Positions 1-5,474 of a DNA stretch of 12,466 bases are shown here, one piece after another. The position numbers and the translations under genes are program-made. The notes below the pieces were generated by a model, which ran no database searches, was not told the DNA's origin, and saw nothing but the letters and a program-made list of their open reading frames with translations. The first letter of the stretch is position 1. Every line of letters starts with the position of its first letter. The DNA is from SLFT01 sp964493075 (GTDB taxonomy: Bacteria; Hydrogenedentota; Hydrogenedentia; Hydrogenedentales; CAITNO01). The stretch spans positions 1 through 12,466 of the forward strand of contig CAZBNU010000108.1 in assembly GCA_964493075.1 (NCBI GenBank), written 5' to 3'.

Positions 1-47
1 GGCGATACAACAAGCAACACAAGAATAATCAGAGCAACGTAATCCAT
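1..47 (-). CDS. N-terminal fragment of an unidentified membrane protein
   Basis: An ATG on the minus strand at 47-45 opens a frame that runs off the window edge after about 15 codons. The visible peptide is MDYVALIILVLLVVS, an acidic residue followed by an uninterrupted hydrophobic stretch, typical of a first membrane segment or an uncleaved signal anchor. An AAAGGA ribosome binding site (58-63) lies 10 bases upstream, and a credible promoter (101-129) precedes it. CvpA-like proteins start in a similar way, but 15 residues do not allow a family call. The gene is divergent from the acyltransferase-men operon. Confidence 0.45.
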   Translation of the reverse strand, partial: MDYVALIILVLLVVS

Positions 48-100
48 AACGGTCTTGTCCTTTCAGAAAATGGATGTGATTTTGGGAAAACACTGTTGGT

Positions 101-129
101 AGTGTACCTGACAATCGCAATGGAGACAA
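101..129 (-). promoter_or_regulatory. Predicted sigma70-type promoter of the leftward membrane protein gene
   Basis: On the minus strand TTGTCT (129-124) and TACACT (106-101) are separated by 17 bases. The expected start site near 94 gives an untranslated leader of about 47 bases before the ATG at 47. Prediction from consensus only. Confidence 0.4.
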
Positions 130-163
130 AATCCGCACCGCCCTGTTTTGGCTGGCTCTATTG

Positions 164-192
164 TTGATTTTTCTGCTGATGCCTGTTAGAAT
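164..192 (+). promoter_or_regulatory. Predicted sigma70-type promoter of the acyltransferase-menCE operon
   Basis: TTGATT (164-169) and TAGAAT (187-192) are separated by an ideal 17-base spacer. The expected start site is near 199, inside the palindrome at 190-209. This is the best promoter match in the divergent spacer and points toward the four-gene operon. It would give a leader of roughly 115 bases before the preferred start at 313. Confidence 0.5.
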
Positions 193-209
193 GTTAGGAG
201 TCTAACATT
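184..209. promoter_or_regulatory. Palindromic candidate operator over the -10 and start site
   Basis: AATGTTAG (190-197) and CTAACATT (202-209) form perfect 8-bp arms around a 4-base centre. The half site also occurs just upstream as TGTTAGA (184-190), which pairs perfectly with TCTAACA (201-207), so the left half site is present twice in tandem. The position, overlapping the predicted -10 and start site, is what a dimeric repressor would use. A short hairpin at the 5' end of the mRNA is the alternative. The regulator is unknown. Confidence 0.4.
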
Positions 210-297
210 TCTGGTGATACAGGAGGTTTTCCTTTTGTTGGTGCTAAATCAAAATGTCGGCTTGTTTTGCCGGGGGATGTTGTTGCCTGGGAGTCTT

Positions 298-305
298 AGG
301 GAGAG
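298..305 (+). promoter_or_regulatory. Ribosome binding site deciding the start of the first acyltransferase
   Basis: AGGGAGAG lies 7 bases before the ATG at 313. That ATG aligns exactly with the start of the paralogous second gene. A stronger AGGAGG at 221-226 precedes in-frame TTG codons at 235 and 238 and a GTG at 241, and is the competing choice. Confidence 0.5.
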
Positions 306-312
306 TAGGTCT

Positions 313-927
313 ATGGAAGTACAGCGTTCGGGACGGGTACATATCATGATCCACCTGATCGGGGTGGCGGTACTGAAGGTGCTGGGCTGGAAGGTGGAAG
401 GCACGGCGCCGGACGTGCCCAAGGTGGTGGTTATTGTTGCGTATCATACCACCAACTGGGATTATCTTGTGGCGATATGTATTTCATGGTATTTCCGCGT
501 CAAGGGCGCGTGGTTTGGCAAGGCCGAACTTTTTGACTGGCCCCTGATTGGCAGGCTTTTCCCGAAAACAGGTGGCATTCCAGTATATCGCGATCGGCCC
601 CAGGGGCTTGTGGAACAGATCGTCAATGCCTTTAACGAACGGGAAGAGATCATGTTGGTGCTGACGCCGGAAGGCACGCGAAAAAAGAGTCCCCATTGGC
701 ACTCCGGGTTTTACAGTGTTGCCTTGCAGGCAAAGGTTCCCATTTCGCTGGGCTATCTTGATTACAAGCGCAAGGCGGGCGGGTTCGGTCCGCTCTTTTA
801 CCCCACCGGCAATGTGGAACAGGACTTGGAGCATCTTCGGCACTATTACGCCGCCATAACACCACGCTACCCGGACCGCGTCGGTCCGATTAAATTCAAA
901 GATGGAGAGTGGAATAATGGAAGTTAA
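313..927 (+). CDS. PlsC-type lysophospholipid acyltransferase family protein, first of a tandem pair
   Basis: A 204-residue protein of the glycerophosphate acyltransferase superfamily, which transfers acyl groups from acyl-CoA or acyl-ACP to a lysophospholipid or related acceptor at the membrane. It shows the catalytic H(X4)D box as HTTNWD (residues 45-50) and the substrate-binding PEGTR block (119-123), with GGIPVYRDR (87-95) between them. Start choice: the ATG at 313 has an AGGGAGAG site and aligns without gaps to the next gene's start; the frame stays open back to a GTG at 214. No strong N-terminal membrane helix is seen, so it is probably peripheral. It is short compared with typical PlsC (about 240 residues). 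Acceptor and acyl specificity cannot be read from sequence. The end overlaps the next gene by 11 bp. Confidence 0.85.
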   Translation: MEVQRSGRVHIMIHLIGVAVLKVLGWKVEGTAPDVPKVVVIVAYHTTNWDYLVAICISWYFRVKGAWFGKAELFDWPLIGRLFPKTGGIPVYRDRPQGLVEQIVNAFNEREEIMLVLTPEGTRKKSPHWHSGFYSVALQAKVPISLGYLDYKRKAGGFGPLFYPTGNVEQDLEHLRHYYAAITPRYPDRVGPIKFKDGEWNNGS

Positions 928-1540
928 GCAGGCGAAACAGGTAAACATCTTTGCTCATTATCTGGGTGTTCTTATATTAAAGGTACTGGGATGGAAAGCG
1001 GTGGGGAAAAGGCCTGATGCGCCGAAGATCGTGGTGGTGGTAGCCCCTCATACCTCGTACTGGGATTTGCCCATGATCGTCTTTGTGTCCTGGTATTTCA
1101 AGAACACGGGCGTATGGTTTGGCAAGGCGGAAATTTTTGACTGGCCCGTTCTCGGTTTTTTGTTCAAAAAAGTGGGGGGGCTGCCTGTGTACCGTGACCG
1201 GCATCAGGGATTGGTGGATCAGATTGTGGACGCCTTTGACAAGCACGACGAGATACTGTTTGCGCTGACCCCTGAAGGTACGCGCAAGAAAATGCCCTAC
1301 TGGAAATCGGGATTCTATCGGGTGGCGTTGCGGGCGAAGGTACCCATCTCGCTCGGGTATCTGGATTTCAAAAAAAAAGAGGTCGGCTACGGGCCCATGT
1401 TCCATCCCACCGGCGACCCGGAAAAAGACATGCAGGTTATCCGCGACTTTTATGCCACCATAACACCGCGCCATCCCGACCGTGTTGGGCCGATATGTTT
1501 CCGGGATGAAGATATGAAAACACTCGGTAAGGATTCCTGA
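917..1540 (+). CDS. PlsC-type lysophospholipid acyltransferase family protein, second of a tandem pair
   Basis: A 207-residue paralogue of the preceding gene. The two align without gaps over 200 residues at roughly 60% identity by hand count, so this is a tandem duplication. It keeps HTSYWD (45-50), GGLPVYRDR (87-95) and PEGTR (119-123), so both copies look catalytically intact. Lysine-rich stretches near 151-154 may favour contact with acidic membranes. The ATG at 917 lies within the end of the first gene and is preceded by GGAGAG (904-909) at 7 bases; this fits translational coupling. An in-frame ATG at 902 would add five residues and lacks a better site. The gene is 16 bp upstream of menC and clearly cotranscribed. 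The substrate is unknown. Confidence 0.85.
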   Translation: MEVKQAKQVNIFAHYLGVLILKVLGWKAVGKRPDAPKIVVVVAPHTSYWDLPMIVFVSWYFKNTGVWFGKAEIFDWPVLGFLFKKVGGLPVYRDRHQGLVDQIVDAFDKHDEILFALTPEGTRKKMPYWKSGFYRVALRAKVPISLGYLDFKKKEVGYGPMFHPTGDPEKDMQVIRDFYATITPRHPDRVGPICFRDEDMKTLGKDS

Positions 1541-1556
1541 TTGTGAGTTCAAATAA

Positions 1557-2600
1557 ATGATACTCCAGAAAATAACCTGCTATCGCTATTGCGTTCCACT
1601 ATGTTGGGGTGGCGAGCGGCAGGGAGTGTTGTTTTCATTGGAAAACGATGCCTCACGGACAGGTTGGGGCGAAGCTGCGCCGTTGCCGGGCTTTTCTTTT
1701 GAAACGCTGGAGGCGGTACTTGATGCTTCTTTGCGGTTTTGTAATGAGATACGCGGTTGTTCCGTCAGCGAGATCAGGGAACGGATGGCAGGAAATATAA
1801 TTACATCGCCCTCATTGTATTTTGCTTTTGACGGTGCGTTGCGTCAAATTGAGATTGTTGGTGATAACAAGGCGACCGTTTCCATACCTCTATGCGCGTT
1901 GGCGGCAGGGGACGATGACGCCGTGCATGGGCAGGTGGCGTCGGCGTTGAACAAAGGGTATCAGACCGTCAAGGTGAAGGTGGGTGCGGGGACATTGCAG
2001 GACGATATCAGAAAAATGAAAGGGCTGTTGCGCGATTTTACGGGGTGTTGCCGCTGGCGTTTTGATGCTAATCGTGCTTGGGCGTTTGAAGAGGCGATGC
2101 GTTTTTGCGAGGTAATCGCCGGGGATGACGCCCTTGACTATGTTGAGGAACCGTTGTGTGATTTCCGACGTTTGCCCGAATTGCAGGACGCGGCTGGTGT
2201 GCCTTGCGCCGTGGATGAAACCTTGCAGGAATTGAGCCGTTGTTTGTTTTCGGATCATGCGGCGCAAGAGGAAATCTTGCGTCATACGGTGGAGGCCGCG
2301 CAAGTGCTGGTGTGGAAGCCCTCTCTGTGCATGTATCCGAAACGTATGCATCTGGATACTGCTGCCCCTGTGGTGTTGAGTGGCGCTTATGAGTCCGGGG
2401 TGGGTACGGCGGCCATTCTTGAACTTGCCGCAGCCGCGCTGGATTGTGGTGCGGCGGGGATTGACACGTACAGTCGGCTTGAACAGGATGTGCTTGAACA
2501 ACGGCTGCCTGTATCCTGTGGTGAGGTTTCCCTGCAGGCGGTTCGGGCTGCCGCAGGCAGGATAAACACGGAGCGGCTGGAAGAGGTGTGGCATGTGTGA
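1557..2600 (+). CDS. menC: o-succinylbenzoate synthase
   Basis: Enolase-superfamily dehydratase that converts SHCHC to o-succinylbenzoate in menaquinone synthesis, in the cytoplasm. All expected active-site elements are present in order: the KxK acid/base pair in TVKVKVG (K139, K141), metal ligands in RFDANRAW (D170), VEEPL (E197/E198) and AVDET (D220), and the opposite-face lysine in VWKPS (K254). A glycine-rich SGAYESGVG (275-283) matches the family's late loop. At 347 residues it is a normal length. Some superfamily members are N-acylamino acid racemases or dipeptide epimerases, but direct overlap with menE favours MenC. It follows the second acyltransferase after 16 bp with only a weak ribosome binding site, so translation may depend on reinitiation. 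Confidence 0.9.
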   Translation: MILQKITCYRYCVPLCWGGERQGVLFSLENDASRTGWGEAAPLPGFSFETLEAVLDASLRFCNEIRGCSVSEIRERMAGNIITSPSLYFAFDGALRQIEIVGDNKATVSIPLCALAAGDDDAVHGQVASALNKGYQTVKVKVGAGTLQDDIRKMKGLLRDFTGCCRWRFDANRAWAFEEAMRFCEVIAGDDALDYVEEPLCDFRRLPELQDAAGVPCAVDETLQELSRCLFSDHAAQEEILRHTVEAAQVLVWKPSLCMYPKRMHLDTAAPVVLSGAYESGVGTAAILELAAAALDCGAAGIDTYSRLEQDVLEQRLPVSCGEVSLQAVRAAAGRINTERLEEVWHV

Positions 2601-3918
2601 GACCTCGCAGAAACCGATACGAACATGTCCCATTGCCGCCCGGGCGGTGGAATGTCCGGAACTCATCGCATATATTGCAGAAGGGGAAAGGCTTTCCTAT
2701 CAGGACTGTGATCTGGCAATTGCTGCCTGTCAGGAGCGTCTTCATTCGCAGGGAATCCATGCAGGAGACTGTGTAATTCTTAGTGCCCCGCTCTCACTGG
2801 CGTATTGCATCCAACTGTGGGCGCTTTTCCGAATGGGCGCGGTTGCGTGTCCTGTGAACCCTGCATTATCGCCGTGTTCTCAAAAGGTGGGTTCCGCTTC
2901 GCTTCACCCAGCCTACAGCACCATTGTGATGACATCGGGCAGTTCAGGCGTTCCCCGTGCGGCGGTACATAGCCTTGACAATCATGTGCAGGCAGCAATG
3001 GCGGCGAACCGTAACATGCCCCTTGAACCCGGTGATGGCTGGCTGCTGTCTCTGCCGCTGTTTCACGTGGCGGGGCTTGCCATTCTATTCCGGTGTGCGC
3101 TTGCAGGTGCGGCGGTGATTGTTCCGGAAGCGGATAAAACGCTTGAAGAAATGCTGTTTCAATCGGGTCCGACCCATGTTTCGCTTGTGCCGACGCAATT
3201 GTATCGGCTACTGGAATCTCCGCGCGCCACAGAAACACTTCGTTCTATGAAAGGGATTCTGTTGGGCGGTGCGCCTGCATCGCCCGAGCTTATAAAACGC
3301 GCCTTTGATGCTGGACTTCACTTGGTGTGCAGTTACGGCATGACGGAAACGGCGGCGCAATTGTGCGCCACGCCTCCCGGCGCGGCCCTGGACACCCTGC
3401 TTACCAGTGGCTATCCGTTGTTGCCCGACACGGTGCGCATGGGTGTTGACAAGGTGATTGAGGTGCGCGGGCCGACCTTGTTTCAGGGGTATGTCACGGA
3501 GGGTAATGACTGCCATCTGCCCTTGACGGATGACGGCTGGTTCCGCACTGGAGACGTAGGTTATCTTGATGAACAGGGTCGGTTGCATGTCACCGGTCGG
3601 GCAGATGCTATGTTTATATCCGGCGGCGAGAACATTCAGCCCGAAGAGATTGAGGGGGCACTATGCGCGATGCCGGGTATTCGTCGCGCCGTGGTGGTTC
3701 CTGTGGCCCATGAGGAATGGGGTATGGTTCCAGCGGCATTTCTGGATATGGAATCGCAGAACACGATTGATGCGGCAATCCTGCGCACAGAACTCGCGAA
3801 GTATCTTCCACGTTTCAAAATCCCACGTCATTACCTGCCGTGGCCTGCTGATTTAGATGCAGGCATGAAATCGGACCGGAAAGCACTGGCTGAGGAAGCA
3901 AAGCGCTTGCTGGCGTGA
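2593..3918 (+). CDS. menE: o-succinylbenzoate-CoA ligase
   Basis: ANL-superfamily adenylating enzyme that activates o-succinylbenzoate with ATP and joins it to CoA, the step after MenC. It shows the phosphate-binding loop TSGSSGVPRAAVH (114-126), the YGMTET motif (248-253), RTGDVGYLDEQGRLHVTGR (318-336), the hinge region GGENIQPEEIE (344-354) and the C-terminal catalytic lysine in GMKSDRKAL (K426). The 441-residue length is slightly short. The segment between VNP (88-90) and the phosphate loop is only about 25 residues, much shorter than usual for the family, and residues 98-108 are encoded by a palindromic interspersed repeat (2885-2916). The start at 2593 overlaps menC by 8 bp and has GGAAGAGG upstream. 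All catalytic motifs are intact. Confidence 0.9.
   Translation: MCETSQKPIRTCPIAARAVECPELIAYIAEGERLSYQDCDLAIAACQERLHSQGIHAGDCVILSAPLSLAYCIQLWALFRMGAVACPVNPALSPCSQKVGSASLHPAYSTIVMTSGSSGVPRAAVHSLDNHVQAAMAANRNMPLEPGDGWLLSLPLFHVAGLAILFRCALAGAAVIVPEADKTLEEMLFQSGPTHVSLVPTQLYRLLESPRATETLRSMKGILLGGAPASPELIKRAFDAGLHLVCSYGMTETAAQLCATPPGAALDTLLTSGYPLLPDTVRMGVDKVIEVRGPTLFQGYVTEGNDCHLPLTDDGWFRTGDVGYLDEQGRLHVTGRADAMFISGGENIQPEEIEGALCAMPGIRRAVVVPVAHEEWGMVPAAFLDMESQNTIDAAILRTELAKYLPRFKIPRHYLPWPADLDAGMKSDRKALAEEAKRLLA
2885..2916. repeat. Palindromic interspersed repeat embedded in menE
   Basis: TGGGT (2888-2892) and ACCCA (2906-2910) pair around a partly symmetric centre closed by GC-TTC-GC, and the element ends in GCCTAC. 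From memory, this resembles a widespread family of extragenic repeats with TGGGT...GCTTCGC...ACCCA arms found in many unrelated genomes. Here it lies in frame in menE and encodes residues 98-108. Family membership is recollection, not a search result. Confidence 0.45.
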
Positions 3919-3956
3919 AGTAGGGTGGTTGGGTATGAAGACATCTGGAAGTAGAT

Positions 3957-4022
3957 TAAAGCCACTCAACGGTCAATTATTAGCCACTTAATGGCTACAT
4001 ATTAGCCACTCAGTGGCGGATT
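3957..4022. repeat. Three tandem 22-bp imperfect direct repeats, each a small palindrome
   Basis: The core GCCACT recurs at 3961, 3983 and 4005, an exact 22-base period close to two turns of B-DNA. The second unit contains TAGCCA...TGGCTA arms and the third GCCACTCAGTGGC. The first unit has a degraded right arm (AACGGTC). The phased, palindromic layout suggests a protein-binding array. Repeated sites at the ends of IS21-family elements are one known type of such arrays, but no transposase is present. Confidence 0.6.
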
Positions 4023-4064
4023 TGTCAAGTTTTTGGGGGTGTAATTTCGGCTATGTAATACGGA

Positions 4065-4198
4065 ATGAACGAGTTAGAATTTTTTTGCTTAAAAAATGAG
4101 ATCACGATTTTGATCGTATTGCCTTAGGCAAAGTGGTGGAGCGTATCAGTGCCTTTTCTGATATGAACCGCGATGAAAAACAAGAATCTTCTCTGTAG
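4065..4198 (+). pseudogene. Possible frameshifted remnant of a small gene
   Basis: An ATG at 4065 opens MNELEFFCLKN and then runs to a stop at 4125. A second frame from 4100 to the stop at 4196-4198 encodes 32 residues of balanced, protein-like composition, including FDRIALGKVVERISAFSD. A single indel in the T/A homopolymer at 4080-4096 would join them. There is no convincing ribosome binding site and I do not recognise the family. Chance open frames of this length are common, so this is only a possibility. Confidence 0.18.
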
Positions 4199-4263
4199 GC
4201 GCACTATGATAGTGCGCCAAGCATACAGGCTAAACCTCGGCGCACTATCATAGTACGCCTACA
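4194..4263. repeat. Inverted pair of 25-bp elements, each itself a palindrome
   Basis: The left copy (4194-4218) contains GGCGCACTAT and ATAGTGCGCC, perfect 10-bp arms around one base. The right copy (4239-4263) is its reverse complement with one mismatch (GTACGCC for GTGCGCC). A 20-bp spacer separates them. Either copy can form its own hairpin, or the two can pair with each other over 25 bp. It lies between the convergent menE and pheA genes. No T-run follows on either strand, so it is not a classical terminator. It resembles paired REP-type elements. Confidence 0.8.
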
Positions 4264-4298
4264 AATCCTGCCCCTCTGGATTGCGGGCGAAGTCCGCG

Positions 4299-5369
4299 TT
4301 AATCCTGGTATTCTGCGCGGGGAAAGGATCCGAGCACCTTGATTTGACGGGCAAACTCGCCGGCTTCTGCCAGCACTTCCTTTACGTGTTCGTCTTCAAT
4401 GTGCCCCAGGAAATCAATGAAGAAGACATATTCCCAGGCTTTTTGCTGTGAGGGGCGGGACTCAATGCGTGTGAGGTTGATGTTGCGCTTGGAAAAGGGC
4501 AGCAGGAGGTTGTAGAGGGTGCCAGGCTTGTCTTTTACCCACACCAGAATCGAAGTCTTGTCGTCGCCGGTACGTTTAACCGGTTGGTGTCCGATGACAA
4601 CAAAGCGTGTGTAATTGTGGGGCGCGTCTTCGATGCGTTCCGCGAGTATATCCAGGTTGTAGGTTTGTGCGGCGAGTTTGCTGGCAATGGCTGCCGCGCC
4701 GGGCTCTTCCGCGGCGCGACGCGCTGCTTCGGCGGTACTGCTGATTTCGATGAGTTCCGCATTGGGCAGGTTGGCGCGCAGCCAGTTACGACATTGCAGT
4801 AAGGCGTTGTCTTTTGAGTAAACCCGCTTAATCTCCTTCAGGGTGCATTTGGCCATGAGGTTCTGGGTGATGTGAAGCAGCACCTCGTTTACGATTTTCA
4901 GATTGGAGGAAATGAAACGGTCGAGGGTGTCGCTCACGGAGCCGCCCATGGAACTTTCCACAGGCACCACGCCGTAATCAATGCGTTTGCGTTCCACTTC
5001 GGTGAACACATCAGGAAACGAGGGCAGGGGCACATATTCCGCTGCGCCGCCGAAAACGCGCAGTGCTGCCATGTGGCTGAAGGTGTCGCGGGGGCCCAGA
5101 AAGGCGACACTGGTGGGTTTCTCCAGGGCGCGGATGGCGCTGATGATTTCCCGGTAAATGGATTGCACAGCTTTGTTGTCGAGGGGGCCGGCATTGCATT
5201 CCGCAAGTTTTCGGAATACGGCCTTCTCACGTTCGGGCACATAAATAGGCGCATTGGCGCCCCGTTTCAGATCGCCGATGGCCTGTGCGGCCTGTGCGCG
5301 CTCATTGAGCGTTTGAATAATCTGCGCATCCAGCGCGTCAATTTTTTGTCGGAGTTCATCCAGATTCAC
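4299..5369 (-). CDS. pheA: Bifunctional chorismate mutase-prephenate dehydratase (P-protein)
   Basis: Converts chorismate to prephenate and then to phenylpyruvate, the committed branch to phenylalanine, in the cytoplasm. Numbered from the GTG at 5369, an AroQ-type helical mutase domain covers about 2-82 (LRQKID, VPEREKAVF, REIISAIRALE), a dehydratase domain about 87-265 (VAFLGPRDTFSH, and the catalytic TRF motif at 254-256), and an ACT domain about 277-347 with ESRP at 303-306, the phenylalanine-binding site for feedback inhibition. Length of 356 residues is typical. The usual ENSxEG block is ESSMGG here. Start: GTG has GAGGG 9 bases upstream and gives the usual family N-terminus; an in-frame ATG at 5393 would add eight residues but has no good site. 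Confidence 0.92.
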   Translation of the reverse strand: MNLDELRQKIDALDAQIIQTLNERAQAAQAIGDLKRGANAPIYVPEREKAVFRKLAECNAGPLDNKAVQSIYREIISAIRALEKPTSVAFLGPRDTFSHMAALRVFGGAAEYVPLPSFPDVFTEVERKRIDYGVVPVESSMGGSVSDTLDRFISSNLKIVNEVLLHITQNLMAKCTLKEIKRVYSKDNALLQCRNWLRANLPNAELIEISSTAEAARRAAEEPGAAAIASKLAAQTYNLDILAERIEDAPHNYTRFVVIGHQPVKRTGDDKTSILVWVKDKPGTLYNLLLPFSKRNINLTRIESRPSQQKAWEYVFFIDFLGHIEDEHVKEVLAEAGEFARQIKVLGSFPRAEYQD

Positions 5370-5420
5370 AACTTGTTTCCCTCGTGGTTGCATTCCGTCA
5401 GCAACATGCTTCTCCAGTCC

Positions 5421-5426
5421 ATTATA
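5421..5426 (-). promoter_or_regulatory. Candidate -10 element for pheA
   Basis: A perfect TATAAT on the minus strand in the 105-bp gap between pcrA and pheA. No convincing -35 hexamer lies 16-18 bases upstream, so this may be a weak or activator-dependent promoter, or chance. The start site would fall near 5414. Confidence 0.3.
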
Positions 5427-5474
5427 AACGACTTGGCAGGGTTATGTGGTAATGGAGTGCTTTTGGCTGCGTGG

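Larger units (their letters stand above)
3919..4298. other. Convergent intergenic region with repeats and no intact gene
   Basis: These 380 bp separate menE from the end of pheA. In order they hold three 22-bp direct repeats (3957-4022), an A/T-rich stretch with a T-run and A-run facing each other (4079-4097), a possible broken reading frame (4065-4198), two inverted 25-bp palindromes (4194-4263) and the start of a bulged hairpin that reaches the pheA stop. No canonical hairpin-plus-T-run terminator is seen for menE; the hairpin of the third 22-bp repeat, with a T-run 11 bases further on, is the nearest candidate. Confidence 0.6.

Noticed and set aside
254..349. A 31-codon frame MSACFAGGCCCLG... 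in the leader of the first acyltransferase
   Set aside because: The cysteine-rich start looks lipoprotein-like at first sight, but it has no ribosome site at a suitable distance, lacks a charged signal-peptide start, and overlaps the acyltransferase start in another frame.
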